64,000 nucleotides of DNA from Lewinellaceae bacterium (GTDB lineage Bacteria; Bacteroidota; Bacteroidia; Chitinophagales; Saprospiraceae), in the NCBI GenBank assembly GCA_020636025.1, contig JACJYQ010000005.1:509139-573138 (forward strand). The letters are read 5' to 3'. The translations under genes and the position numbers were made by a program. Below the pieces are notes generated by a model. It was not told the DNA's origin, searched no databases, and worked only from the letters and a program-made list of their open reading frames with translations. Each line of letters opens with the position of its first letter. Within the stretch, counting starts at the first letter, position 1. Shown piece after piece: positions 7,391 to 16,617 of the stretch.

Positions 7391-8935
7391 TTAGGCGTCA
7401 AGGTGCTTTATTGAGTAAAAGCAGATGGTACCAAAACCAAAGGCCAGCATGGTGTGGAAAAGCACAAAAGCAGTATTACCTGTAACGAGTCCAACAATTA
7501 CAGCACCGGTAAATACCAGCGATAAAATGCCTTCGGCAACGGTTACCCAGGATATTTTTTTAGCCAGGTAGCTGGCCTTTGCAATTGTTTTCTTCTCGCC
7601 GTTAATTCCGTACTTAGGAGTGCGCACAAAGGCCGATGCTTTTCCTCTCAGGCCTTCAATCACCGCAATGGCATTGTACAGCGACAAGCCCATGGAAATT
7701 GGGAGAGCAGACAGGAACAAGCCAAAGAAGCGCAGCTTTTCCCAGAAAGTATGAGGAACTGTACGGTTAAGCGCTGCTGTGATATTGGCTGTGTAAGAAA
7801 TACCGGCTACAGAGAACAAGCCCAATACTGAGAAAGACAAAAAGTGCGTGGAAATACCCAGTTCGCTAAAGGCAAAAGCAAGCGGCACACTGCTGATGGC
7901 TGCGATGAATACCCACAAGAAAACGCCGTAAGCAAGCAGTTGACTGGTAGCGTGCAGTTTCTGCATCAGGTTCAATTTATTGCCACTTTCTTTCCAGATC
8001 AGGTGCAAAAGTTTGCGCGCATTCTGGGCGCCACCTTTGTTCCAGCGGAACTGCTGACCTTTCAAGCCGTTCATTTCAACCGGGAGTTCAGCCGGGCTTT
8101 CCAGTTTCTCAAGATACTGAATCTTGTAACCCATGATCTGTGCGCGGAAGCTCAGGTCAAGGTCTTCAGTAAGGGTATCGCTTTGCCATCCACCGGCTTC
8201 ATTGATCACTTTTTTGCGCCATACACCTGCAGTACCGTTAAATTGCAGCAAGAGGTTGCCGTATGATCGACCTGCCTGCTCCACTGTAAAGTGTACATTC
8301 AGCTGAAGGGCCTGCAATTTGGTAAGCAGACTATAATCGGCGTTGATGTGTTCCCAGCGGGTTTGTACGATGCCTACCTTTTCATCTTCAAAATAAGGTA
8401 ACGTAGTTCTGAGGAAGTCAGGACGTGGGGTAAAGTCGGCATCAAAAATGGCGATGTAGTCACCTTTTGCCAAAGGCATGGCTTCCTGCAAAGCGCCTGC
8501 TTTATAGCCCTGGCGGTTCACCCGGTGAACATGCTGAATATTAAATCCTTTTTCCTGAAGTTCTTTCACTTTGGCCGCAACGATGCTCACGGTTTCATCG
8601 GTGGAATCATCCAGCACGTGGATTTCAAACTTATCCTTAGGGTATTCCTGAGCTGCTACGTAATCAATGATACGCTCTGCCACATACATTTCATTGTACA
8701 TAGGCAGTTGAACGGTTACAAATGGAATATTGTCGTCCTGTAAGCTGTATTGTCGGTATTTGATATCCGGGTTTTCCTTGTGAAACCTTTTGTACAGGTA
8801 AAGCAAGTGAAATTGCAAGAGGCAGTAGATGGTCACTGCGCTCATGGCAACGAAATAAATAAGAAGCATGAGGTAACCGAAGTCTACAAAAGCCTGGTAT
8901 TCAAATGCTTCAATAAGTGAACGTAAACCGAACAT
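7391..8935 (-). CDS. membrane family 2 glycosyltransferase (cellulose synthase/CslA-like)
   Basis: A 514-residue processive-type GT2 enzyme. An N-terminal membrane helix (about 20-45) is followed by the cytoplasmic catalytic domain. The expected acidic motifs are present: DD at 109-110, DAD at 165-167 (substrate UDP and metal), TED at 257-259 (catalytic base) and QQFRW at 294-298 (acceptor-site QxxRW). At least four more membrane helices follow (about 325-365, 370-395, 410-430, 465-510). The family transfers sugar from a nucleotide donor to a growing beta-glycan. Which sugar cannot be read from sequence. No PilZ domain or BcsB-like partner is next to it, so it is not a standard cellulose operon. 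It is on the same strand and just downstream of a second GT2 gene. Confidence 0.85.
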   Translation of the reverse strand: MFGLRSLIEAFEYQAFVDFGYLMLLIYFVAMSAVTIYCLLQFHLLYLYKRFHKENPDIKYRQYSLQDDNIPFVTVQLPMYNEMYVAERIIDYVAAQEYPKDKFEIHVLDDSTDETVSIVAAKVKELQEKGFNIQHVHRVNRQGYKAGALQEAMPLAKGDYIAIFDADFTPRPDFLRTTLPYFEDEKVGIVQTRWEHINADYSLLTKLQALQLNVHFTVEQAGRSYGNLLLQFNGTAGVWRKKVINEAGGWQSDTLTEDLDLSFRAQIMGYKIQYLEKLESPAELPVEMNGLKGQQFRWNKGGAQNARKLLHLIWKESGNKLNLMQKLHATSQLLAYGVFLWVFIAAISSVPLAFAFSELGISTHFLSFSVLGLFSVAGISYTANITAALNRTVPHTFWEKLRFFGLFLSALPISMGLSLYNAIAVIEGLRGKASAFVRTPKYGINGEKKTIAKASYLAKKISWVTVAEGILSLVFTGAVIVGLVTGNTAFVLFHTMLAFGFGTICFYSIKHLDA

Positions 8936-9030
8936 AGATTTGCTAACTGTTAAATGGTTTGTTTAAATTGTGGTATTTGGATCGCGGCGAAACATCAGCA
9001 ATGGAATGCCCTTGTTGCCGTATTGGTTGA

Positions 9031-9759
9031 TTATTTTTGAAAGATTGCTTTGAAAATAGTGTTGAGGATGATGAACCCGGCCATAAAAGCTCCTTTTATT
9101 GTTCCGGAAACCTTGCTTTTTCCTCTTGCTCTTTTCCGGTATTTTACCGGAACCTCCACGCATATTAATTTTTGTTTGGCCGCTTTAACTTGCATTTCTA
9201 CTGTCCATCCGTAATTCTTGTCCTGTATGTCAAGCGCCAATAACTTATCCCAACGAATTGCTCTGAACGGCCCCAAATCACTAAACTTATAGCCCCAAAT
9301 AATCCTGATCAGGAAAGGTGCCAGCCAATTTCCAAATCTTTGTGGCAAGGTCATAGCCCCCGGCTCCATCTTTCCCAATCGTCGCGAACCAACGACCAAA
9401 TCTGCATTCCCCAGGATTATAGGTTTGATTATTTCTGGCAACTCTTCAGGATAATCGGAATAGTCTCCATCAAGGAAAACAACTATATCCGGTTGCTCAG
9501 GGTTTGAGAGGTTTTTGAAATATTCTATTCCAGCCAGGCATGCATTGCCATATCCTCTTTCGGGTTGATCAATCACCACTGCTCCGCATTCCTTCGCTAC
9601 CGCTGCTGTTCTGTCCGTTGAGCCATTATTGCAAACAACTACTTTTCGCACATGCTCACCCGGTATATCCTTTAAAACCAAAGGGAGCGATTCTTCTTCA
9701 TTCCAGGCGGGTATCAGCACATCTGCTACCCATTCCCCTGCTGCCTTGTTATTTACCAA
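9031..9759 (-). CDS. family 2 glycosyltransferase, dolichyl/polyprenyl-phosphate type
   Basis: This soluble GT2 enzyme resembles polyprenyl-phosphate mannosyl/glucosyl transferases. It has the nucleotide-sugar site near its N-terminus (VLIPAWNEEESLP), CNNGSTDRT, the metal motif DGDYSD and the C-terminal KRARGKSKVSGT segment typical of this subfamily. It would load a lipid-phosphate carrier with a hexose for envelope glycan synthesis. The longest frame opens at TTG 9792, but a perfect -7 box (TACTTTTG, 9790-9797) sits right there. Translation must then begin further in, and TTG 9759 is the next plausible start (about 242 residues). A 95-base gap separates it from the membrane GT2, suggesting one transcript. 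Confidence 0.82.
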   Translation of the reverse strand: MVNNKAAGEWVADVLIPAWNEEESLPLVLKDIPGEHVRKVVVCNNGSTDRTAAVAKECGAVVIDQPERGYGNACLAGIEYFKNLSNPEQPDIVVFLDGDYSDYPEELPEIIKPIILGNADLVVGSRRLGKMEPGAMTLPQRFGNWLAPFLIRIIWGYKFSDLGPFRAIRWDKLLALDIQDKNYGWTVEMQVKAAKQKLICVEVPVKYRKRARGKSKVSGTIKGAFMAGFIILNTIFKAIFQK

Positions 9760-9789
9760 CCTGAAATAGACTTGTTTGTTTTGGAGGTG

Positions 9790-9797
9790 CAAAAGTA
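9790..9797 (-). promoter_or_regulatory. -7 promoter box TACTTTTG for the glycosyltransferase pair
   Basis: A perfect match to the Bacteroidota -7 element TAnnTTTG, followed by C as in most boxes of this window. No clear TTTG -33 element is seen at the usual distance. It overlaps the longest reading frame of the downstream gene and argues for a start inside it. Confidence 0.55.
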
Positions 9798-9946
9798 TAA
9801 CAAACAGTTAAGAAAAAGTTAAAAATATCAGCCTTCTCCACGTTAAAGTTTTGTAAACAGGCTAAAATGGCGTTTCAAAGCCAAATTTTGAAGAAAAAAC
9901 AAAAGCATATTTGGCGATAGTGCCAATCTTGAAGCGCTAAGGTTAA

Positions 9947-11236
9947 CTATTTAATTTTGCTCAACACCTCAAAAAGTGCCTGTGCTTTAACCAGGCATTC
10001 GTCATATTCGGTCTCAGCTGTAGAGTCAAAAACGACCGCACCGCCCACCTGCACGGATACGGACCGATTGGTTTCGTTGTAAAAAATACTTCTGATCACA
10101 ACATTGAAATCAAAATCGCCGGCCGGTGAAAAATAGCCAAGCGACCCGGCATAAAAACCTCTTCTGGTTTTTTCATAACACTCTATCAGCTCCATGGCCA
10201 TCACCTTGGGAGCACCGGTCATACTGCCAGGTGGAAATGCATTCCGGATGGCATCAATTGGATGGACTTCTGGCCTTAATTGTGATTCCACGGTTGAGAT
10301 CATTTGATGCACTGTTTCAAATGTATAGATGCCAAAAAGCTCAGGTACCTTAACGGATCCCGCCACACTGGAGCGGGCCAAATCATTGCGCACCAGATCA
10401 ACAATCATCACATTTTCGGCGCGATCCTTTTGGCTGTTGTACAATTGCTCACGCAAGAGTTTATCATGGCTTGCAGACCTCGGTCTAGTTCCTTTAATCG
10501 GTTGGGAAATAAGTGTATCGCCCGATTTTTTTAAAAACCTCTCCGGACTGGCAGACAAAATGTATTTATCCCGCAAACGAAAAAAGGTCGCAAAAGGAGG
10601 TTTGGCCAATTCATTCAAATCTTCCCAGACGGCCATAGGTTCCAAAAGTGCTTCTTCCGCATAAAACTCCTGGCAGAAATTCATTTCATACAAATCGCCC
10701 TCTATGATGTGCCATCTGATTTTGTCTATGATGTCGAAGTAAGAAGATTTGGAAAGCCTCGGCTGTAACCTGGATACCGGGTTAATCTCTTTCCTTTTTG
10801 GAATAGAGAAATTATATACCTGCGCGAATACCTCTTCCGGGCTTTTCGTCAGCGATTCAATGATCATGTTGCCATCCCTGATTCCAATGACTATTTCAGG
10901 ACGAAAAAAGACCATATCTGAAAACTCAATGCAATCCGGATGCTCAGAGTGAAGGTTTTCTATTTCGTTTTTCAGGTCGTACCCAAAGCCTCCGAACATC
11001 CAGTCTTTGATGTCGTTCTGCCATTTTTTCAGACTTGTAAAGGCATCTCCTGCGGGCAACTCCAATATTTCATGACATCCTGCTCCGAGCAACAACTCCC
11101 AATCACGGCACATAAGGCCTTCCTCATAATGATGACTATCCAATACCATGCACACATCCTGCGAAGCAGCCCAATGATGCAACTGCCTTCTCCAGAATTG
11201 CAGGTCATGAATCGTAAAACTTGCCTTTTGGCGCAT
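9947..11236 (-). CDS. pabB: aminodeoxychorismate synthase component I
   Basis: A 429-residue chorismate-binding enzyme. It carries PIKGT at residues 246-250; the lysine (K248) is the hallmark of PabB, where anthranilate synthase has PIAGT. It also has VDLVRNDLAR and the C-terminal GSMTGAPKVMAMELI motif of the chorismate fold. It makes 4-amino-4-deoxychorismate from chorismate and ammonia for folate synthesis. The glutamine amidotransferase partner (PabA) and the lyase (PabC) are not in the window. It starts 28 bases after the small gene upstream, so the two probably share a promoter. Confidence 0.92.
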   Translation of the reverse strand: MRQKASFTIHDLQFWRRQLHHWAASQDVCMVLDSHHYEEGLMCRDWELLLGAGCHEILELPAGDAFTSLKKWQNDIKDWMFGGFGYDLKNEIENLHSEHPDCIEFSDMVFFRPEIVIGIRDGNMIIESLTKSPEEVFAQVYNFSIPKRKEINPVSRLQPRLSKSSYFDIIDKIRWHIIEGDLYEMNFCQEFYAEEALLEPMAVWEDLNELAKPPFATFFRLRDKYILSASPERFLKKSGDTLISQPIKGTRPRSASHDKLLREQLYNSQKDRAENVMIVDLVRNDLARSSVAGSVKVPELFGIYTFETVHQMISTVESQLRPEVHPIDAIRNAFPPGSMTGAPKVMAMELIECYEKTRRGFYAGSLGYFSPAGDFDFNVVIRSIFYNETNRSVSVQVGGAVVFDSTAETEYDECLVKAQALFEVLSKIK

Positions 11237-11264
11237 GAATAATGGATCGGGAAACTAAAAATGA

Positions 11265-11528
11265 TCAGGCAGCGGGATCATTTACCGGAGGTTTGGGCAG
11301 GTTTTTCAAATTCCTGACATACCGCTCGGCTCCGAATGGTTTTTTGTGCTTGTAGACGTAAAACAACTCAATCAGTATACATTGACCAATTAGTTTTCTG
11401 GCTTCCTCCTTCGACATACCGTCCGCCAGCAAACGATCCAGTGTTTCTTTAGTCTCTGGCGGCGCTTTCGTCGCGATCTGATTATTGATCAATTCTTCTA
11501 CTGCCTGTTTTACAGCCTTTTTGTCCAT
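11265..11528 (-). CDS. small conserved-looking protein upstream of pabB
   Basis: An 87-residue, mostly helical soluble protein, not recognised as a named family. The middle segment (LLADGMSKEEARKLIGQCILIELFYVYKHKKPF) looks like a helical module seen at the end of small DUF1841-type proteins, but this is only a resemblance. A perfect -7 box (TACCTTTG) lies 31 bases upstream of its ATG. Only 28 bases separate it from pabB, so it is the first gene of that transcript. No link to folate synthesis is visible in its sequence. Confidence 0.7.
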   Translation of the reverse strand: MDKKAVKQAVEELINNQIATKAPPETKETLDRLLADGMSKEEARKLIGQCILIELFYVYKHKKPFGAERYVRNLKNLPKPPVNDPAA

Positions 11529-11558
11529 AGCAATGAGGGTGTTTTACCTGATTTGTGA

Positions 11559-11566
11559 CAAAGGTA
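11559..11566 (-). promoter_or_regulatory. -7 promoter box TACCTTTG upstream of the small gene and pabB
   Basis: A perfect TAnnTTTG match on the minus strand, 31 bases before the ATG of the 87-residue gene. It lies in the 44-base gap after the methyltransferase stop, so it separates the pabB transcript from the crp-methyltransferase transcript. A CAAA (TTTG on the minus strand) lies at 11593-11596, but the spacing of 26 is longer than usual. Confidence 0.5.
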
Positions 11567-11572
11567 CAGCGT

Positions 11573-12313
11573 TCATTTCTTCCCGGCACGACCAAAGACC
11601 GGAAACCTCACAGGTTTTGGGTTTTGATCAGGCCAGGCCTTATGGAGCCTTGAAACAAATGAGGAATCAACCGGGTTTTCTCCATTGTCCTGTATGTAAT
11701 GCTGGAGGGCAGACCAGGTACTGAAAAAGCCCAATAATTGTTCCCGTGTCCACTCAGAACGCATATACATCCTTGGAAAAGTTGATTCCTGAAATGGGAA
11801 TGGGATGTTCCGATACTCCTGTTCAACTATCCTTCTTTCCGGATCCCAATAATTGCCAAGTATCGTTTCATACAGGTAGTGGACGAGACTATTTAGCTCC
11901 GGCTCTTCAAATTCCACCAGGGTATATCCCGTCAACAATAGAAAACCACCAGGACGTAAAACACGATTTACCTGCGTATAAAAACGATCGAGATCAAACC
12001 AGTGAGCAGCCTGGCCAACCACAATCAGGTCAAAATAATTCTCCGGGAATTCGGGGTTCTCAGCGGACTGTCTGGAATAACAAATATTGGAAACAGCTTT
12101 TGCATTATTCAGCTGGTTTTCACTGATATCGGTTGCCTCCACTTCAATAAATCGCTCAGCAAGTTTTTGCGCAATCTGCCCGTTTCCGGTGGCGCAGTCC
12201 CAGGCCCTATCAAAGTTGTTTACCTGTTGAAAAATATACTGATATAGCTCATCCGGGTAAAGCGGCCTGAACCTGGCATACTCGTTGGATTGCTTTGAAA
12301 AGTTGTCTTTCAT
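11573..12313 (-). CDS. class I SAM-dependent methyltransferase
   Basis: A 246-residue Rossmann-fold methyltransferase of the type 11 group. It shows the SAM-binding motif I (DRAWDCATGNGQIAQKL, residues 35-51), the acidic ribose-binding residue after strand 2 (EATDISENQL), and motif IV (FDLIVVGQAAHWFD) followed by RVLRPGGFLLL. Substrate is not predictable; small-molecule methylation is typical. It begins 5 bases after the Crp/Fnr gene stop, so the two are co-transcribed and it may be expressed with that regulator. Confidence 0.85.
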   Translation of the reverse strand: MKDNFSKQSNEYARFRPLYPDELYQYIFQQVNNFDRAWDCATGNGQIAQKLAERFIEVEATDISENQLNNAKAVSNICYSRQSAENPEFPENYFDLIVVGQAAHWFDLDRFYTQVNRVLRPGGFLLLTGYTLVEFEEPELNSLVHYLYETILGNYWDPERRIVEQEYRNIPFPFQESTFPRMYMRSEWTREQLLGFFSTWSALQHYIQDNGENPVDSSFVSRLHKAWPDQNPKPVRFPVFGRAGKK

Positions 12314-12318
12314 TACAC

Positions 12319-13008
12319 TTACTTCCTGACTTCCGCTTCCAGCCCTGCCAGATCTCTCACCAGCAATCTCGAGCGGTTAAAGGTCAGCAGTTTCAAATAG
12401 CGCAGGTCATTCAAGGTAGTCGTCACGGTTTGCCGGCTGGTTGCCGTCAGATTGGCAATTTCCTGGTGGGTGATAAAATTCCGCACCACCCATTCATAGC
12501 CTACTCTTTGTCCTTTGGATTTGGTAAGGCCAACCAGGAACTCTACAATGCGGCTGCGGCTGTCGCGAAAAACAAGCGACTCGAGCCGTCGCTCCATTTC
12601 CAGTTGCCGGGCGCCGAACATTTTCATAAAGAACAGGTTCAGCTCAGAGCGGTCGCGCATCAATTCTCTTAATTCATCCAGCGTAACAACGCAGGTACTG
12701 GTATTTTCAAGTGCCGTAGCAAAATCGTGTCGCTGTTTTTCTCCCAGCATCGATAACTCTCCAAACACCTCTCCGCGGCCAAGAATTGCTTTGGTGATCT
12801 CCTTGCCCTCCTCATTCATCACCGAGATCTTTATGCGTCCTTCCTGAATAAAAAAGATGCGGTCGCTGAGGTCTTCGGGCACATACACCGGTTCTCCTTT
12901 TTTAAAATCCCGGTGGGTTTTTTCCGACATAATCTCATCATTGCCCAGTTTGGTAGGACACAGTAAATGAGTGACATCAATATTTTCCAAATGCCAAAGT
13001 GATTGCAT
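12319..13008 (-). CDS. Crp/Fnr family transcription regulator
   Basis: A 229-residue regulator with an N-terminal cyclic-nucleotide-binding beta barrel (about 35-140, including GRIKISVMNEEGKEI and LGRGEVFGELSML). A dimerisation helix follows, then a C-terminal winged helix (about 150-225, with the recognition segment THQEIANLTATSRQTVTTTL). There is no Fnr-type four-cysteine cluster at the N-terminus, so the signal is not an iron-sulfur centre. The effector is unknown. A second Crp/Fnr gene at 30357-31037 has nearly the same DNA-reading helix. The start is ATG 13006-13008, with a TATTTTTGC box about 108 bases upstream. Confidence 0.88.
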   Translation of the reverse strand: MQSLWHLENIDVTHLLCPTKLGNDEIMSEKTHRDFKKGEPVYVPEDLSDRIFFIQEGRIKISVMNEEGKEITKAILGRGEVFGELSMLGEKQRHDFATALENTSTCVVTLDELRELMRDRSELNLFFMKMFGARQLEMERRLESLVFRDSRSRIVEFLVGLTKSKGQRVGYEWVVRNFITHQEIANLTATSRQTVTTTLNDLRYLKLLTFNRSRLLVRDLAGLEAEVRK

Positions 13009-13115
13009 TTTGCTGTTGTGTTTGATCAGTCTGAATCATATAACCATCTATTTACATTTAGGTTGTACATCCTCCAAACTGCAAATGTTTTACCGAACAA
13101 ATATCTGTCGCCGGG

Positions 13116-13123
13116 CAAAAATA
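13116..13123 (-). promoter_or_regulatory. -7 promoter box TATTTTTG for the crp-methyltransferase transcript
   Basis: A perfect TAnnTTTG box followed by C. It gives a leader of roughly 100 bases before ATG 13008. On the other strand, CAACTTTGC (13158-13166), one base off the consensus, probably serves fabG, so this gap holds two divergent promoters. Confidence 0.5.
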
Positions 13124-13226
13124 CCTGAACCATAGCTGATTCATGCCCGATAATTAGCAACTTTGCCCTGCCCCGACACCTTTGAGCTCAACAATTCAAC
13201 TTTCAACGAATTCAGATTACATATAT

Positions 13227-13967
13227 ATGAAACTTTTAGAAGGTAAAAAAGCATTGATCACAGGCGGTTCACGGGGCATTGGTGAATCACTGGTTAGAAA
13301 ATTTGTTGAACATGGCGCAACCGTTGCCTTTACCTATGTTTCGGCTGGTTCCGAAGCAAAAGCACAGGCACTGGCCAATGAATTGGGAAGCGCCGCAAAA
13401 GCATACCAAAGCGATGCCGGCGACTACGCCCAGGCGGAAGCGCTGGTGAACCAGGTAGTAGCCGATTTGGGCGGACTGGATATTCTGATCAATAATGCCG
13501 GGATCACCCGCGACAACCTTATGCTGCGCATGTCGGAGCAACAGTGGGATGAAGTGATCCAAATCAATCTGAAATCGGTTTTCAACCTGAGCAAGCACGC
13601 ACTTAAGCCTATGATCCGCTCGGGCGGTTGCATTCTCAATATGAGCTCTGTCGTTGGCGTATTCGGACAGCAGGGACAGGCCAATTACGCTGCTTCCAAA
13701 GCAGGCATTATTGGATTTACTAAATCGCTCGCAAAAGAATATGGTTCTCGTGGCTTGCGTTGCAATGCCATCGCACCGGGTTTCATTGCCACTGAAATGA
13801 CCGATGCGCTTGACGAAAAGACCAAAGAAGGATACCTCGCGGCCATTCCATTAAAAAAATTGGGAGCAGGCGATGATGTTGCCAATACCTGCGTATTTCT
13901 GTCCTCGGACATGGGTGCTTACATAACCGGGCAGGTTATCTCAGTTTGCGGCGGACTTAACATTTGA
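13227..13967 (+). CDS. fabG: 3-oxoacyl-[acyl-carrier-protein] reductase
   Basis: A 246-residue short-chain dehydrogenase/reductase of normal FabG length. The NADPH motif GGSRGIG is at 13-19, and NNAG is at 89-92. The catalytic tetrad is complete: N114, S141, Y154, K158 (YAASK). It reduces beta-ketoacyl-ACP in fatty acid elongation. An in-frame start at 13182 would add 15 residues (SSTIQLSTNSDYIY) not seen in the family, so ATG 13227 (KLLEGKKALITGG) is preferred. No other fab genes are nearby. Confidence 0.93.
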   Translation: MKLLEGKKALITGGSRGIGESLVRKFVEHGATVAFTYVSAGSEAKAQALANELGSAAKAYQSDAGDYAQAEALVNQVVADLGGLDILINNAGITRDNLMLRMSEQQWDEVIQINLKSVFNLSKHALKPMIRSGGCILNMSSVVGVFGQQGQANYAASKAGIIGFTKSLAKEYGSRGLRCNAIAPGFIATEMTDALDEKTKEGYLAAIPLKKLGAGDDVANTCVFLSSDMGAYITGQVISVCGGLNI

Positions 13968-14064
13968 TATTCGAAATCCCGGGTGTAATTGCAAATAATA
14001 TGGCTCAGCCACAGGCCACTACCTGTCGGCTTTCAACGTTGTTGTACTTTCGCAGTGCAATTGT

Positions 14065-15747
14065 ATGAAACAGATAATTCACCTTTTTTCTATTCTCATA
14101 ATTTGCTGGTGTAGCTGTGCTCGTCAAAGCACGCCATCAGGTGGGCCAAAGGATACGACTCCACCCAAGGTGGACAGCACAGGCAGTACAAAGAATTTTG
14201 TCACAAACTTTTATCCAAAGCAAATTGAACTGAAGTTCGATGAATGGGTAGTGCTTTCAGATGTCGGCACTCAGGTGGTTGTATCTCCGCCCCTTGAAAA
14301 AAAGCCAACAGTCACCCTGAATGGCAAAAAGGTGCTGCTCAAGTTTGATCAGAATGAAAAGTTCCGGGACAGCACAACCTATACTGTAAATTTTGGTACA
14401 GCAGTTAAGGATTTACACGAAGGAAACCCCGCAAAAGACCTTCGTTTTGTGTTTTCAACAGGAGATTTTATTGACAGTCTAAGGGTAAAAGGCCGGATTG
14501 TGGATGCTTTTACCGGAGATCCGGTGGAAAATGTGTCGGTCATGTTATATAAAAACCTGGCTGACAGTGTGGTGCGCAAGGAGCGACCCTATTATTTTTC
14601 CAGGACCGATAAGGGTGGTACGTTTGAAATAGGCAACGTGAAGGAAGGGGTATTCAAACTGATTGCCATGGAAGACTCCGATCAGAATCTTCGCTGGGAT
14701 GGCGAAAATGATCGAATTGGATTTCTGGACAGCCTGGTGCAGGTACACGACTCAATTAAGGAGAACTACACCCTCAAAATATTTAAAAACCAACCGCGCT
14801 TCAGAGTTTTGGCAAAGGAAGCAGGCACTTTTGGGATGGTGAGGCTAAAGTTCAGTACAAGTGCCGACTCTGCAATCATTAATATTCCTGACACGCTGGG
14901 GTTAAAAACACTATTTGAAACGACGCAGGATTCGGTGGTGCTGTGGTATGATCTGATGACTGAGGGAACCTGGGAATTCATGGTTAATAAGGACACCATC
15001 CCGGTTAAGGGTTTATCAAGAAGTGATTTTATTGCCAATCACCAATTGCTTTTTTATGATGAAGCCTCCAGAGCCGCTGCAAAAGTTCGGAAACAAGCTA
15101 CCCCGACCGATGATGTCCAAAAAATAAAAACTGTTCAACATTTTCCTGGTCAAAAAGCCAGATTAGAATTCAACTACCCCATCACTGCACTGGATACCAG
15201 TAAATGGATACTCACCAGAGATACGCTGGGGCCGGTAAGTTTTACCGTTGAACTGGATAGTTTGTCTCCGAGAAGTTGCTTACTTGACCATGCATGGTCT
15301 TCAGGCAGCAAATACACACTTACTCTTTTGCCCGCTGCCCTCACAGATTTTTGGGGAGAAAATAACACAGATACGCTGCGACGAATGTTAAATATTCCGA
15401 CGGAAAAACAGCTGGGTGGGTTAATTCTGAAGTTGCCCAATTTACAGGAAGGTCAACAGTATTTAGTAGAACTAATGGAAGGCGCCAAAGTCATTCAGGA
15501 GCGGCAAATTGTCGCAAAAGATTCAGATAACAAATTGATATTTAGCAACTTAAACGTTGGCGCATATACGGTTCGACTAACTGAAGACAACAATGAAAAC
15601 GGGCGCTGGGATACTGGAGATTACTGGTCGCATCGCCCGCCGGAAAGGATCGTCACTAAAAAACTGGACCCGCTTCGGGCCAATTGGGAACTTGAATCCA
15701 GTATTTCTTTTGCCTCAGACGCAGAAATAAAGAAACGAAAAAAGTGA
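14065..15747 (+). CDS. Ig-like-domain lipoprotein
   Basis: A 560-residue lipoprotein-type secreted protein. The hydrophobic leader ends in CWCSC (cysteines at 14, 16, 18), so a lipobox is present although the modified cysteine is ambiguous. Next comes the SGGPKDTTPP segment typical of a Bacteroidota family with an N-terminal bacterial Ig-like (SbsA-type) domain (about 45-135, FYPKQIELKFDEWV). A carboxypeptidase-regulatory-like beta domain (about 140-215) and further beta-rich domains follow. It is probably exposed at the outer membrane. Function in this family is not established. A TACTTTCG box about 15 bases before the ATG is one base off the -7 consensus. Confidence 0.8.
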   Translation: MKQIIHLFSILIICWCSCARQSTPSGGPKDTTPPKVDSTGSTKNFVTNFYPKQIELKFDEWVVLSDVGTQVVVSPPLEKKPTVTLNGKKVLLKFDQNEKFRDSTTYTVNFGTAVKDLHEGNPAKDLRFVFSTGDFIDSLRVKGRIVDAFTGDPVENVSVMLYKNLADSVVRKERPYYFSRTDKGGTFEIGNVKEGVFKLIAMEDSDQNLRWDGENDRIGFLDSLVQVHDSIKENYTLKIFKNQPRFRVLAKEAGTFGMVRLKFSTSADSAIINIPDTLGLKTLFETTQDSVVLWYDLMTEGTWEFMVNKDTIPVKGLSRSDFIANHQLLFYDEASRAAAKVRKQATPTDDVQKIKTVQHFPGQKARLEFNYPITALDTSKWILTRDTLGPVSFTVELDSLSPRSCLLDHAWSSGSKYTLTLLPAALTDFWGENNTDTLRRMLNIPTEKQLGGLILKLPNLQEGQQYLVELMEGAKVIQERQIVAKDSDNKLIFSNLNVGAYTVRLTEDNNENGRWDTGDYWSHRPPERIVTKKLDPLRANWELESSISFASDAEIKKRKK

Positions 15748-15876
15748 CGAAAATCACCCTTAACGTCTAATTAACGTTTGAAAGAAAAGGGATATCAGAT
15801 GCAAAAATTCAATGCTTTTTTATTCCCTTTGCAGGGATAATAATTGCAAAACTCTCCTTTCAAATAATTGTAGCAA

Positions 15877-16473
15877 TTGGCGGCAGTAGCAAAGCGAAAA
15901 ACTAAGGAATACTCAGATTCTGAGTTGATCTCCCTGTTTCTGGAAGATCAAAATTCTGCGTATTTCACATTGCTGTACCGCCGTTATGCAGGTAAGGTGT
16001 TTGCAAAATGCATTTCCATGCTTGCAGATGAAGGATTGGCCAGAGATGCCACCCAGGATGTATTCATCAAAATAATGCTCAACCTGGGGAAATTTACGGA
16101 ACAGTCTTCCTTTTCAACCTGGGTTTACTCGATAACCTATAATTATTGTATCGACATCATCCGAAAGAAAAAGAAGAATATTCTCATTTTTTCTGAAGAT
16201 ATGGGAAAGTTTAAACCGGAGCAGGAGCAGGAGATTCCAGACAGTGTGATTCTGGAAATGGAAACAAACCGCCTGGATAAGGTAATGGACGAAATGCCGC
16301 CTGGAGATAAGGCCATTTTGAACATGAAATATATCGATGACATGCAGATCAAGGAAATTGCGGCTGTGCTGGATAAAACCGAAAGCGCGATCAAAATGCA
16401 AATTATGAGGGCCAAAGCAAGAGCACAGTCCATTTATGACGACATGTATGGCACCGAACCAATTAATTCGTAA
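15877..16473 (+). CDS. ECF RNA polymerase sigma factor
   Basis: A 198-residue sigma-70 family protein with regions 2 and 4 only. Region 2 spans about residues 28-95 (YRRYAGKVFAKC, DATQDVFIKIMLNL, STWVYSITYNYCIDIIRKKKK). Region 4 spans about 140-190 (ILNMKYIDDMQIKEIAAVLDKTESAIK). The frame is closed by TAG two codons before TTG 15877 and there is no early ATG, so a TTG start is called. A short uncharacterised gene follows at 16618. No anti-sigma factor with a membrane helix is next to it, unlike the sigma factor at 5836. Confidence 0.88.
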   Translation: MAAVAKRKTKEYSDSELISLFLEDQNSAYFTLLYRRYAGKVFAKCISMLADEGLARDATQDVFIKIMLNLGKFTEQSSFSTWVYSITYNYCIDIIRKKKKNILIFSEDMGKFKPEQEQEIPDSVILEMETNRLDKVMDEMPPGDKAILNMKYIDDMQIKEIAAVLDKTESAIKMQIMRAKARAQSIYDDMYGTEPINS

Positions 16474-16617
16474 CAGGCTGAGTCATTTAATCTGATGAAG
16501 CCAACAAATAAAGTTTACCGTGCAGGAAAGGTGTTTTCAATTACCTGAGAATGCCACCCGATAATAGTAACCGATTATTAATCTGTCGACCGCCGACGTA
16601 AAAAACAAAAGTCCGCT

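Noticed and set aside
13182..13226. 15-residue extension of FabG
   Set aside because: FabG starts directly before the GGSRGIG strand; the extra residues are Ser/Thr-rich and match no family member.
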